Shown: in pieces, positions 7,300-16,446 of the stretch
Numbering within the stretch: the first letter of the stretch is position 1
Layout: each line of letters opens with the position of its first letter
DNA from: Ignavibacteriaceae bacterium
GTDB taxonomy: Bacteria > Bacteroidota > Ignavibacteria > Ignavibacteriales > Ignavibacteriaceae
Length of the DNA stretch: 36,310 nt
NCBI GenBank assembly: GCA_020848375.1
Contig: JADLAF010000142.1
Location: 1-36,310, forward strand
Reading direction: 5' to 3'
The notes under the pieces: generated by a model
The model's input: only the letters and a program-made list of their open reading frames with translations
Databases searched by the model: none
What the model was told of the DNA's origin: nothing
Made by a program: the position numbers and the translations under genes

Positions 7300-8136
7300 A
7301 TGAAACCTGAAATCAGAAAAATAGGTCTGGCAATCAGTTTTTCACCAAACTCATTAGCCCATCTTGAGCTTGCGCGTCAATTGTGCCGCCACTGGGGTTC
7401 TGCTCTCACTCTTATTTATGCAGGTCAGCCCGATGGCGAAATTCTTAAGCGGCTTGATAGCACCAAAGATGACCTGCGAAAAGATTCCATCCCCGCATCC
7501 GTGGTAACCGGATCCGGAAATCCGGCGCGAGTTATTCTGAACGCTGCAAAAGAACAGAAATTTGATCTGCTGATAGCCGGTGCGCTGGAGCGCGAAAACC
7601 TGCAGGGTTACTATATCGGCTCCGTTGCCAGAAAACTGATGAGAAACTCCCCCTGTTCACTACTTATCCTCACTCCTGACTTCAGCAGAAAAAAAGTTCT
7701 GAAAAGTATATATATGACCACCGGTTTTACTGAAGTGAACGAACTGGCACTCTGGTTTGCGGCAGATTTCTCGCGGATGAACGGCGGCTCACTCGGGCTC
7801 ATACGGGAGTTTCAGGTTCCCGGGCTGGCAATCACGGTCAACGCAACCGGCTCTCTCACTGAGGCAGAGGATGCACTGGCTCAGTGGAAGAAGGAGGAAC
7901 AGACCAAAATGAATATATATATCCGCGAACATGATTTCAGCGAAATTCCCGTGACCGGCGTCTGCATCTATGGCAAGGAAGGTTTTGAAGCAGGAGCTTA
8001 CGCTAAAGTGCAGCAAGCTGACCTGCTGGTTATGACCGCCCCTGAAAAAAAACTCAATCTGCTTGACCGCATTTTTCAGCACGATGTTGAGTATATCCTG
8101 AAGGAGCTCCCCTGCTCCTTACTGCTGGTCCGCTGA
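7300..8136 (+). CDS. Tandem universal stress protein (UspA) domains
   Basis: This 278-aa cytoplasmic protein contains two UspA domains, about residues 4-128 and 143-278. The first has the classical arrangement: KIGLAISFSPNSLAHLELA at the first strand, FDLLIAGALERENLQGYYIGSVARKLMRNSPCSLLIL with the G-2x-G-9x-G(S)-like nucleotide-binding loop. The second ends TAPEKKLNLLDRIF..ELPCSLLLV and has lost the glycine-rich loop, so probably only one domain binds nucleotide. The gene starts 10 bases after the membrane protein gene and its TGA is one base before the ATG of the antiporter, indicating an operon. A regulatory role for the antiporter is inferred from this linkage. Confidence 0.88.
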   Translation: MKPEIRKIGLAISFSPNSLAHLELARQLCRHWGSALTLIYAGQPDGEILKRLDSTKDDLRKDSIPASVVTGSGNPARVILNAAKEQKFDLLIAGALERENLQGYYIGSVARKLMRNSPCSLLILTPDFSRKKVLKSIYMTTGFTEVNELALWFAADFSRMNGGSLGLIREFQVPGLAITVNATGSLTEAEDALAQWKKEEQTKMNIYIREHDFSEIPVTGVCIYGKEGFEAGAYAKVQQADLLVMTAPEKKLNLLDRIFQHDVEYILKELPCSLLLVR

Positions 8137-8137
8137 G

Positions 8138-9808
8138 ATGAGCAGTTCAGAGTCAGTACTCTTTCTCCTCATTCTCGGGCTCATGCTCTTACTTGCCCGC
8201 GGTCTGGGTGAGCTGTTCCGTTATTTTAAACAGCCGATGGTTATAGGTGAAATACTCGCCGGAATTCTCCTCGGTCCTACGGTGTTTGGTATGCTTGCAC
8301 CGGATATATACAACCACCTTTTTAACAGCTCCGCTGCCATAAGCTCGGCACTGAGCGGGCTGGCGATGCTTGGTGTGGTTCTGCTTCTCATTGTTTCAGG
8401 TCTTGAGGTTGATCTCGGCGTGCTGATACGTCAGTCAAAAGTGGCCGGCTTAACCAGTTTCACCGGTATCATTTTTACCTTTATCGCCGGGTTTGCGCTT
8501 TCATATCTTTTCCCCTCGTTTTTAGGATTGCCTCCGGAAAAGAGTCCGCTCATCTTTTCACTATTTATCGGCACCTCACTTTCAATTACCGCGCTTCCGG
8601 TTGTCGCAAAAATTTTGATGGACCTTAAATTATTTAAATCCGAAATCGGCTTCACTGTTATTGCCGCGGCAATGCTTAATGATATTACAGGATGGATTAT
8701 TTTTTCAATACTGATTACCCAGATTTCAGATTCCGGTCACGGATTTTCACCTCAGACCACTGTCGGGCTTATGTTTGCCTTTTTACTTGTGACTCTGGTG
8801 TTCGGCAGAAAGTTTTTCAACAGGATTTTACCCGCTATTCAAAAAAAGTTTTCCTTTCCGGGGAGTGTACTGAATTTCATTTTTATAGTCGGACTGGCCG
8901 GAGCTGCCTTCACCGAGTATATAGGAATTCATGCAATTTTTGGCGCATTCATAGTGGGTATTGCCATTGGTGACTCCGCTCACTTAAAAGAAGAAACCCG
9001 TGAAATTATTCAGCAGTTTGTAACCAATATTTTCGCGCCACTGTTTTTTGTTTCCATTGGTCTTAAGGTAAACTTTTTTCTCAATTTTGATTTTTTCCTG
9101 ACCCTTACCCTTGTTGTTGTTGCGACCGCGGCTAAAGTTACCGGATCAGCGCTGGGTGCAAGAGCGGCCGGAATGGGTAAACTGGAATCAAAAGCAGTCG
9201 GGTTCGGGATGAACGCGCACGGAGCAATGGAAATTATCCTTGGTTTACTTGCGCTTGAATATGGTCTTATTACCGAGCGCACTTTTGTTGCTCTGGTGAT
9301 TATGGCAATTATTACTTCAGTCATAAGCGGCCCGCTGATGTCAGTCTATGCCGGGAAAATAAAAAAGCTGAGAACTTTGAAAGGGCTGCTCACACCATCT
9401 TCCATATATATCACAACCGCGTCTTCAAAAGAGGAGATTATCCGCGAACTCTGTACAAAAGCCGCGGCAGCTTACCGTCTTGATGAAATCGCTCTGCGTG
9501 TGGCTGTTTTTGCGCGCGAGGAAACTTCTTCAACAGGATTAGTTAACGGACTGGCACTCCCGCATGCACGTATTACTGCTAAAGAACCCCTGCTTATGTG
9601 TGCTGTTTCAAAAACAGGAATAGATTTTGATTCCCTGGACGGTAAACCCTCCCACATATTCTTCCTGCTTATTACTCCGCAATCAATGCCGGAGCTTCAG
9701 CTTCAGCTTCTTTCTGAGATTGCAAAGCCCTTTAGTGATGATGAGTTGGCGGTCAGAGTGCGGGAAAATCCGGCCGGGTTTTATCCGCTGATTTCTTCCA
9801 GAATATAA
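8138..9808 (+). CDS. CPA2-family cation/proton antiporter with C-terminal PTS EIIA-like domain
   Basis: Residues 1-400 form a polytopic membrane transporter of the Na+/H+ or K+/H+ exchanger (KefB/NapA-like) family: FKQPMVIGEILAGILLGPT, LLLIVSGLEVDL, IGTSLSITALPVVAKIL and NAHGAMEIILGLLAL. At the ion-binding helix it has LNDITGW (N181-D182) where many CPA2 members have DD; ND is usually linked to electroneutral exchange. Residues about 420-556 are a PTS EIIA type-2 domain: GLALPHARI places the phosphorylatable His at 476, followed by the expected FDSLDGKPSHIFFLLITP. Fusion of an EIIA domain suggests that phosphotransfer status or a ligand controls the antiporter. The gene is last in the operon with the universal stress protein, which fits pH or osmotic stress response. 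Ion specificity cannot be read from the sequence. Confidence 0.9.
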   Translation: MSSSESVLFLLILGLMLLLARGLGELFRYFKQPMVIGEILAGILLGPTVFGMLAPDIYNHLFNSSAAISSALSGLAMLGVVLLLIVSGLEVDLGVLIRQSKVAGLTSFTGIIFTFIAGFALSYLFPSFLGLPPEKSPLIFSLFIGTSLSITALPVVAKILMDLKLFKSEIGFTVIAAAMLNDITGWIIFSILITQISDSGHGFSPQTTVGLMFAFLLVTLVFGRKFFNRILPAIQKKFSFPGSVLNFIFIVGLAGAAFTEYIGIHAIFGAFIVGIAIGDSAHLKEETREIIQQFVTNIFAPLFFVSIGLKVNFFLNFDFFLTLTLVVVATAAKVTGSALGARAAGMGKLESKAVGFGMNAHGAMEIILGLLALEYGLITERTFVALVIMAIITSVISGPLMSVYAGKIKKLRTLKGLLTPSSIYITTASSKEEIIRELCTKAAAAYRLDEIALRVAVFAREETSSTGLVNGLALPHARITAKEPLLMCAVSKTGIDFDSLDGKPSHIFFLLITPQSMPELQLQLLSEIAKPFSDDELAVRVRENPAGFYPLISSRI

Positions 9809-9847
9809 CAAGTATATATATCCCGACGGGGAGAAAAACCCTGCTGA

Positions 9848-11008
9848 TTACAGCTCAAGCTGTTCGGGCTCGGAGTAATATACCCGCCCCAGATAACGGT
9901 CAACGGTATATTCACGCAACGCCATAATAAAAAACGGGAGAGGCATAATAAAATACGAAACGTCAAACCGGTCCCGCAGGACCGTCTGATTGAGCCCCTC
10001 ATCAGCCAGAGTGCTGAAAAAGGAAATAAGCACCAGAAAAAAAAGAATCATGCCTGCTGAAAAATAGACTTCCTGATGATTGCTCACTAACCATCCCGCG
10101 GCAAGTATCACCATCGGCGCGGCTATATATACCCAGAACGGCAGATACATCATTTGAATGGCAAAAGGACCCCGCTCAATAAACACTGACGGATTCCATA
10201 TCCAAAACGGAGTTACAATTACCACAAACGCAAGAAGTGTTACCGCAGCCGAAGTAATCATCCATTTGAAATCCTGCCGGTAAAAAAACAAGAGAAACAA
10301 CACCCAGGGGATACCTATTGAAATCCGCGTTGCAAGAACCGCTCCCCATGCTGCCGCCAATACGTAGTGAAAAACCTTTCTCTGTTCCCCCGCTCTCCTG
10401 TCAAAAGTTAGCGAGATCAGAAAAACCGCCAGCGTCATGTTAAAAATCAGTTCGCTGCGCGTTAAATACTCATAAGAAACCAACGGACTGAGAAAAAGTA
10501 TGGTGAGCGAAACTGCAACCTCCCGGTAGGTCTTTTTTTCAAATAATACTAACCCCGCCAGCAGTGCAATGCCAAGAGGCACAATCATTCCGGTTGAGCC
10601 GATGTAATAAAACGGCAGAGCCAGAAAGAAGAGCATGGGCAGCCCGGATGGATTTGTTACTCCGCCGTAAGGAAACTTGCCGTCATTAAACAAATCCAGC
10701 CATTCGTTAATAGCATAATAACGTCCCACTCGGGAGTCCAGATCCAGAAGCAGCATGCCAAAAGTGAAAATTACACCAAGATAAATCAGCAGAGGATAGA
10801 GTTTTCCCTTAAACTGGATAATCCTCATCGGCCGGAGGCGATTTTCCGCCCATTTTGCGATCAGAAAAATAGCCCCGGCAAATATCAGGGCGGGGGCAAC
10901 AGCCCACCCCCCTATTTCACGCCAGCCATATTTCAATAAAAACAGCATTCCTGTACCGATTATAAGGGCAAAGGATATGCTGTTAATAATTTTCGTAAAT
11001 TGGAACAA
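9848..11008 (-). CDS. Polytopic membrane protein, possible GT-C type glycosyltransferase
   Basis: About ten hydrophobic segments run through the protein. A loop after an early helix contains DLDSRVGRYYAINEWLDLFNDGKFPYG, with acidic residues near the outer face of a helix, as in GT-C fold lipid-linked sugar transferases (ArnT/mannosyltransferase style). Later segments (WGAVLATRISIGIPWVLFLLFFY, FPFWVYIAAP) are consistent with such a protein, but no family-defining motif is certain. The start is unclear: the frame is open to a TTG at 11053 that would collide with the divergent peroxidase gene, a TTG at 11008 keeps a complete first helix, and the first ATG (10948) cuts it. I chose 11008. Confidence 0.6.
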   Translation of the reverse strand: MFQFTKIINSISFALIIGTGMLFLLKYGWREIGGWAVAPALIFAGAIFLIAKWAENRLRPMRIIQFKGKLYPLLIYLGVIFTFGMLLLDLDSRVGRYYAINEWLDLFNDGKFPYGGVTNPSGLPMLFFLALPFYYIGSTGMIVPLGIALLAGLVLFEKKTYREVAVSLTILFLSPLVSYEYLTRSELIFNMTLAVFLISLTFDRRAGEQRKVFHYVLAAAWGAVLATRISIGIPWVLFLLFFYRQDFKWMITSAAVTLLAFVVIVTPFWIWNPSVFIERGPFAIQMMYLPFWVYIAAPMVILAAGWLVSNHQEVYFSAGMILFFLVLISFFSTLADEGLNQTVLRDRFDVSYFIMPLPFFIMALREYTVDRYLGRVYYSEPEQLEL

Positions 11009-11052
11009 TATGCAGTTCTGATTTTGTTTATAGGTAAAAATAAGGACAAACA

Positions 11053-11661
11053 ATGAAAATGAATACGATAATATTAATTTTATCCGGTCTTTTACTTGCC
11101 GGAGGCGCCGGTATGTACGGTTACTATTCCTACATGGCTTCCCCTGTTATGGCAAAACCCGGAGAAGGAGAAGAGATGAATAACAACATATCAGATGTTT
11201 CCATGAAGGATATAGATGGCAATCTGGTGAATTTCGCAGACTACAAGGGGAAGGTTCTGCTCATCGTTAACGTTGCCAGCAAGTGCGGTTACACAAAACA
11301 GTATGCTGACCTTGAAGCGATTTACCAGAAATATAAAGATCAAGGAATGCTTGTTCTCGGATTTCCCTGTAACGATTTCGGCAATCAGGAACCCGGCACC
11401 GAAGATGAGATTAAAGAATTCTGCTCAACTACCTTTAATGTAAGTTTCCCGCTGTTTGAGAAGGTAACCGTGCTGGCAAATAAGTCACCCCTTTTCGAAA
11501 AGCTGACCAATAATTCAGTAACCGGCGACTCCGCCATCAGATGGAATTTCGAGAAATTCCTTATTGACAAAGATGGAAATATTGTTGCCCGTTACAGAAG
11601 CGGAGTTAAACCAACAGATGAGGAAATTACTAAGAAAATCGAAGAAATCTTAAATAATTAG
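11053..11661 (+). CDS. Glutathione peroxidase family thiol peroxidase, membrane-anchored
   Basis: This peroxidase reduces hydrogen peroxide and lipid hydroperoxides, probably with thioredoxin as donor. The peroxidatic Cys is C78 in NVASKCGYT (Cys, not selenocysteine); LGFPCNDFGNQEPG supplies Q112; IRWNFEKFLI supplies W164 and N165, completing the tetrad. C124 in EFCSTTFNVSFPLF sits where thioredoxin-dependent members have the resolving Cys. Residues 4-28 form one hydrophobic segment (TIILILSGLLLAGGAGMYGYYSYMA), so the enzyme is exported or anchored in the inner membrane, facing the periplasm; most relatives are cytoplasmic. The start ATG 11053 has AAGGACA upstream. Its stop codon is inside a TAATTAG heptad. 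Confidence 0.92.
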   Translation: MKMNTIILILSGLLLAGGAGMYGYYSYMASPVMAKPGEGEEMNNNISDVSMKDIDGNLVNFADYKGKVLLIVNVASKCGYTKQYADLEAIYQKYKDQGMLVLGFPCNDFGNQEPGTEDEIKEFCSTTFNVSFPLFEKVTVLANKSPLFEKLTNNSVTGDSAIRWNFEKFLIDKDGNIVARYRSGVKPTDEEITKKIEEILNN

Positions 11662-12138
11662 TGGTCAGTAGTCTGTGTACAACAAACCGGAAAATATAAT
11701 ATATACTGTCGTGTAAATCAGAAGTGACTTTTGGGTTGCATACAGAACCATTTGACAGCCACAGAGCGAAAGAGAGCACACCCCGGCAATCTGATCTTTT
11801 TTTGATGTTCATTGTAACTTGAAGAAAATTTTCTTTGCGGCTTAGCGTCTTTGCGCGAGGTTTTGCATCATACAGATTAATCTGATTTTTGCCTGATGTT
11901 CATCGTACTTCATAGATCGTTCTGTGCAACTATTTTGCGTTTACGAAGTTTGTCCTAATGCGCTTCTAATACTGTCCTTGCGTGATTTACATCACTGCTT
12001 TTTTGATATATCGTCTATCTGCCAGTCTTATCATTTACCGAAATTTCTTTTGCTGAGTAACACACATTCCCTATGTTAATGTCCCTAAATTATATCTGAG
12101 AAAACTATAATTAAATAAAAAAAATAAGGACATATACT
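11655..12138. other. Intergenic region with heptads and a duplicated segment
   Basis: No credible gene is seen. TAATTAG at 11655-11661 includes the stop of the peroxidase gene and is followed by related 7-mers to about 11682. CTTTGCG words occupy 11832-11856. Two similar segments (about 11790-11822 and 11880-11912), each of the form ATCTGAT..TTGATGTTCAT..GTAACTT or GTACTTC, look like a diverged duplication. An AT-rich stretch (12085-12125) with AAGGACA at 12126 leads into the lipoprotein gene and probably contains its promoter. Confidence 0.5.
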
Positions 12139-12825
12139 ATGAAGAAGTTATTAGTTTTACCGGCAATGCTGCTGTTGCTGTCAGCATTTCTGACATCGTG
12201 TAAAGAAGACCCTGTTACACCGGTTGGCAATAACGTATCAGTAAGTTATTATACTGACCATACCGCATTCAACAAACCCCAGACCGATACGCTGATTATA
12301 GATTCAGTTAAGATTCTTATCAGATCAATCAAGCTAAAACCATCAACCGGAAACGACAGTACCGATATAAAAACCGGACCGTTTGTTGTTAATCTCACAG
12401 CAAATAATTCGCTGCATCATGTTGCTTCAAACAGTATTCCGGCCGGAACTTACGACAGGGTGCGATTCAGAATTCACAAGCCGGAAGCTAACGAATCTTT
12501 CATTGACACCTCATTTTTTAACGGCACCTCAGAAGACCAGCGTTTCTCGGTAATAGTAAAAGGAAAATTTAACGGGGTGAACTTTGTTTATCGTTCAAAG
12601 AAGTCAGCCGATCAATCAATCGCATTCGAAACACCTGTAACTATCGGGGCAACCGGAAGCGAGAACCTCACCCTGCTGGTTAATCCCTATGCTTGGTTTA
12701 AATCATCTGGCGGATGGTTGAATCCTGATCTTTCGGCTAACGAGAATGATATTGACAACAATATTAAGACATCATTTTTCAGAGCATATAAAGATAATAA
12801 CAAAGACGGCAGGGAAGATAATTAG
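12139..12825 (+). CDS. Lipoprotein with DUF4382-like beta domain
   Basis: The protein has a lipoprotein signal peptide (MKKLLVLPAMLLLLSAFLTSC, lipobox LTSC, lipidated Cys 21). The mature part is beta-rich: DSVKILIRSIKL, then GPFVVNLTANNSLHHVASNSIPAGTYDRVRFRIHK, a pattern I associate with DUF4382-type domains of surface lipoproteins. The tail contains NDIDNN and DNNKDGRED, calcium-binding-like Asp/Asn clusters reminiscent of dockerin or thrombospondin type 3 loops. It probably faces the periplasm or cell surface. AAGGACA is 9 bases before the ATG. The gene is monocistronic; its TAG stop lies inside the first unit of a heptamer repeat. Function is unknown and the domain call is by resemblance only. 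Confidence 0.75.
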   Translation: MKKLLVLPAMLLLLSAFLTSCKEDPVTPVGNNVSVSYYTDHTAFNKPQTDTLIIDSVKILIRSIKLKPSTGNDSTDIKTGPFVVNLTANNSLHHVASNSIPAGTYDRVRFRIHKPEANESFIDTSFFNGTSEDQRFSVIVKGKFNGVNFVYRSKKSADQSIAFETPVTIGATGSENLTLLVNPYAWFKSSGGWLNPDLSANENDIDNNIKTSFFRAYKDNNKDGREDN

Positions 12826-12909
12826 TAATTAGTAATTAGTAATTAGTAATTAGTAATTAGTAGTTAGTAGTTAGTAATTAGCAATCAATGAACAATGTAC
12901 ATTAGCAAG
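12819..12909. repeat. TAATTAG heptamer tandem repeat
   Basis: Nine consecutive 7-mers (12819-12881): six identical TAATTAG, two TAGTTAG and one TAATTAG. The 7-bp register continues more loosely to about 12909 with CAATCAA, TGAACAA, TGTACAT, TAGCAAG. The first unit contains the TAG stop of the lipoprotein gene. Each unit supplies TAA and TAG in different frames, so the tract closes every + frame. Confidence 0.93.
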
Positions 12910-12981
12910 CAATATATACTACTGCTTTGATCTGAGAATCTGCGGGAGAATTTAAGGGGTTTGTGATGACGCAAATTACAT

Positions 12982-13010
12982 ACAGAGACTCGCTTAAGGC
13001 GAGTCTCTGT
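12982..13010. terminator. Hairpin between convergent genes, probable bidirectional terminator
   Basis: ACAGAGACTCGC (12982-12993) pairs perfectly with GCGAGTCTCTGT (12999-13010), a 12-bp stem with a 5-nt loop. It lies between the lipoprotein gene and the convergent subtilase gene. There is no long T run, so termination may be inefficient. The stem resembles the palindromes at 36159-36310, so it may instead be a member of that repeat family. Confidence 0.6.
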
Positions 13011-13065
13011 GTAATATGCAATTAAAGTTTTATCTGTTCATACTTCATCATTCATACCTGTAATT

Positions 13066-16000
13066 TTATTTCAGCATTACCATTTTCCTGCTGATGGTTA
13101 TGGTATGAGAGCTTCCTGTTTCAAATGCTGTCAGTTTGTAAAGATATATACCAGATGATAACCCGAACTGACCTGCCGCTAAATCAAGCGTATGATACCC
13201 TGCCGTAACTTCAGCATCAAGAAGGGATGCAACTTTCTGACCAGTCATATCAAAAAGCTCAATGGTTACTTTTGCATCTGCCGGAATCTGATAATTAATC
13301 CTGGTTGAAGGATTAAACGGATTCGGGTAATTCTGTTCAAGTGCCAGGGTTAGAGGAACTCCGAGTGTTACCTCACCTTCCGCACTTATTTTAGTGGTAC
13401 CGTCAAAATCCCTCTGTTTCAGTCGGTAGAGATATGTTCCGCCTGCATCAGGTTTGTCGGGGTAATGATATTCTTTCGATTCAGTAGTAGTTCCGCTGCC
13501 CTGTACTCTGCCAGCTTCAACCCACTCCCCATCTTTTCTCTTCCTTTCAATAATAAAGGATTCATTATTGGTTTCAGTTGCAGTTGACCAGTATATATTA
13601 ACACCTCCCTTATCCTGACTTAAACGGAAAGCGGTAAGCTCAACAGGAATTACACCGCTTGCCCACATTACAACAGGTACGGTCATCAACGGATTAGCAG
13701 GGTCGCTCGTCTGTATCTTCATATCCATTGAATAAAGACCTTCCGGAAAATCGCTCGCGTTGAAAGTAAGCTGCACTGAGGCCGAATTTCCGTTGTAAAG
13801 CATTCCGGAAAAATTCTGCGCCTGAAGCCAGTCAGGTTCTGCCTGGAAAGAAAGCGCATGATTATTCTTCACATACGTTGCATTATGCGCTACGGGAAGC
13901 CCTATAGTGCCCGTCTGGTTCTCGATCCCCACAGTAGCTGAGTTCAGCGCTGAGGCGGTCATGGTTTTATAATAAATGACAATTTTTCCGTTCTGATGCA
14001 AAACTATCTGAAAAGTGAGAGCCGAACCGGACGAACTGTACCTCGGCCAGTTATTGTACTGAATAATAAATTTATTCCCCTCCTGCTTTGTATATACATT
14101 ACCGCTGCTGGTGCCGTCAAGATCATCCCAAAAAGGAGCAATGATCCCATTCGGAGCCGTGCTGGTCGGCATGTTCGTGTTGGTGAAATTGTTCGATGTC
14201 GGAGCAGAAAAAAGTATCATACCGTTGCTGGATACATAAACCGCGTTCTGATTTTCACCATAAAACTTAAAACTAAAAGGAAGCGCAACCGGACCAGAGT
14301 ATCCTTCATCCTTGGCTCCGAAAGTGCCGGTTGAGGTCCATGTGGTCAGTTCCGTGCCGGTTGTTGATATATCATTCCATAAATACTCAGGACCTGAAGG
14401 ATCATCGCTGTCAATCCAGGTATAGCCGAATGCATCAGGACCTCCGCTGCCACGTCCTGATGCGCCGAACAACTGAAGCGGATTTTCTTTTTTATGAAAA
14501 CGTGAATCCTCAGTCCGTGAGACCGATGGAACAACTGATGCTTTAACTGACCCTGAGGGGAAGGTATTATTCTCAAACGTTACCGACCAGTCAAGCGTGG
14601 ACAAATGCTGAGATGAATTCGTCAGAACTATTGAATCGGTAACTACTTCGTTCAGATTAAGATAGCGGAACATACTGTCGGGAGAAACACTAAAGACCGG
14701 TGCCTGCCAGGTTGCAGCAGAAACCGTATTTGATATATCCGACCAGTTAGCCCAAAGGTCATAAGCACGGAGCGCAAAGTAATAAGTTGTATTTGGCGCA
14801 AGCCCGCTTATGGTAACACTGACTGGCGCGCCTGTTGTATCGGGAGTGTGACTGTAACTCACCGGCAGCGCTGCACTGAACGATGCTGAATCGGTTATCG
14901 GGGTGGAAGAATAGCGGATATCATATCCGGCTATACCGTTTCTCGTCGTATCAAGCGGTGTTGACCATTGCAGACGCACAGAACTTGAGGTAACCTCGGC
15001 AGCAGCAAGATCTGTTACCTGTGTCGGGGGAACTGTGTCCGGCGGAACCGCAATAGCAAGAAGCGCTTTATATATATTCAGCCGGCCGCCTGTAACCGTT
15101 ATATTCGCCAGGGCCGGTATCGGGTCTGTTGAGGAAAGCAGATACTCTTTAAACTGTAATGCTCCCATCGCGGGATTTAATTTATAAAACGTCATCAGTG
15201 CCGGATTAGCAGCAGCGAACATCAGACCGATAGCACCAGAGACCATCGGTGTTGCCATTGAGGTTCCGGTCTTGCTTGAATAGCCATTACCTGGAATAGT
15301 TGAGAGCACTGAAGTACCCGGTGCACCGAGATCAATGGTTGTCAGTCCGTAAGCTGCACCTGAATTTTTTGTATCGGTCCTGGTTGTGTTTGTGACCGAG
15401 ACAAGAAAATCGCTTGCGCATGCCGTTGGTATATCTCCCTGAAGATCAACGTTAACGTTTGCATTAGCAGTAGCTCCGCAGCTTAGAATACCCTGCACGC
15501 CGAGAGAGTCATACACAGCGCACCAAAGTGGGTAATTGGAGGGCTGACCATAATCCACTCCGAAAGAAGCATTGGTAGAAACGATAAATGCGCCCTGCTG
15601 ACCGTTTGTCTGGTTGTAGAGCTTCCGCATCTTGAGTATATAATTATAAGCACGCAGCACAATTGCTTCCTGACCGGAAGAACCTGCAATCGGCATCACT
15701 TTCACATTCCAGTTAACCCCTGCCACACCAAGAGCATTATTACCTCGTGCGCCTACAATCCCGGCTACGTGAGTGCCATGGTCATCCGAAGGGATGGAGC
15801 CGTTCTGGTCGTATGCATTCCAGCCATTATAATCATCAACGTAACCGTTAAGGTCGTCATCAATATTGTTACCGGGTATATCGCGCCAGTTTTTATAGTA
15901 GTTAAGATCCTGATGATTAAGGTCAAACCCGCCGTCAACCACGGCAACTACAACCGTATCACCAAGCGATGAAATACCGCCGGTGCTGAAGTCCCACGCT

Positions 16001-16446
16001 TCCGGAGCGTCAATATCAGCGTCCGGAGTACCGCTGCTCTGACCAGTGTTATGCAAACCCCACTGCTCGCCAAAGCGCGTGTCATTTGGCATGAGGGAGG
16101 AAGGTGATCCGCCCGGAGATACGGTTCCCATATCAGGTACACCAGGACGGTGTGATATATAGTGATTAAACTGGGCAGTATATACATCGCTGTTGTTTTT
16201 AACCAGTGACAGTGCCCCGGCATCACTGATATTTTTCTCATCAAAGCCGATAAGCCAGATATTCATTTCGCTTGCGACAAGCTCCTTGATAGTGAGGCCG
16301 GCTGCCTGGTTTTGCCGGGTCAGAAATTCGGGGGTTTTACCTGGCCGGAACTGGACGAGCAGTTCGCCGGGGAGGTACTGACGGGGCTGGGCATGGAGCA
16401 AAAAACTCATCAGGAAGAGGAAAACAAAAGTAAAAAGAGAACGCAT
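13066..16446 (-). CDS. Secreted subtilisin-like serine protease with FN3 and type IX sorting domains
   Basis: This 1126-aa protein is exported by Sec and then the type IX system to the surface or medium. It has a signal peptide (1-20, ending LLHAQ), a propeptide-like region, and an S8 peptidase domain at about 120-465 with the full catalytic set: VVAVVDGGFD (D171), DDHGTHVAG (H223), STNASFG (N292, oxyanion) and GTSMATPMVSG (S396). A DD-NGYVDD-GWN insert after the Asp is common in surface subtilases. An FN3 domain follows at about 474-565, then beta-sandwich sequence containing a WEWN-free, YTWIDSDDPSG region typical of secreted Ignavibacteria proteins, and the C-terminal sorting domain (LEQNYPNPFNPST to the final KMVMLK). 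It probably degrades extracellular protein. It is transcribed alone. Confidence 0.94.
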   Translation of the reverse strand: MRSLFTFVFLFLMSFLLHAQPRQYLPGELLVQFRPGKTPEFLTRQNQAAGLTIKELVASEMNIWLIGFDEKNISDAGALSLVKNNSDVYTAQFNHYISHRPGVPDMGTVSPGGSPSSLMPNDTRFGEQWGLHNTGQSSGTPDADIDAPEAWDFSTGGISSLGDTVVVAVVDGGFDLNHQDLNYYKNWRDIPGNNIDDDLNGYVDDYNGWNAYDQNGSIPSDDHGTHVAGIVGARGNNALGVAGVNWNVKVMPIAGSSGQEAIVLRAYNYILKMRKLYNQTNGQQGAFIVSTNASFGVDYGQPSNYPLWCAVYDSLGVQGILSCGATANANVNVDLQGDIPTACASDFLVSVTNTTRTDTKNSGAAYGLTTIDLGAPGTSVLSTIPGNGYSSKTGTSMATPMVSGAIGLMFAAANPALMTFYKLNPAMGALQFKEYLLSSTDPIPALANITVTGGRLNIYKALLAIAVPPDTVPPTQVTDLAAAEVTSSSVRLQWSTPLDTTRNGIAGYDIRYSSTPITDSASFSAALPVSYSHTPDTTGAPVSVTISGLAPNTTYYFALRAYDLWANWSDISNTVSAATWQAPVFSVSPDSMFRYLNLNEVVTDSIVLTNSSQHLSTLDWSVTFENNTFPSGSVKASVVPSVSRTEDSRFHKKENPLQLFGASGRGSGGPDAFGYTWIDSDDPSGPEYLWNDISTTGTELTTWTSTGTFGAKDEGYSGPVALPFSFKFYGENQNAVYVSSNGMILFSAPTSNNFTNTNMPTSTAPNGIIAPFWDDLDGTSSGNVYTKQEGNKFIIQYNNWPRYSSSGSALTFQIVLHQNGKIVIYYKTMTASALNSATVGIENQTGTIGLPVAHNATYVKNNHALSFQAEPDWLQAQNFSGMLYNGNSASVQLTFNASDFPEGLYSMDMKIQTSDPANPLMTVPVVMWASGVIPVELTAFRLSQDKGGVNIYWSTATETNNESFIIERKRKDGEWVEAGRVQGSGTTTESKEYHYPDKPDAGGTYLYRLKQRDFDGTTKISAEGEVTLGVPLTLALEQNYPNPFNPSTRINYQIPADAKVTIELFDMTGQKVASLLDAEVTAGYHTLDLAAGQFGLSSGIYLYKLTAFETGSSHTITISRKMVMLK

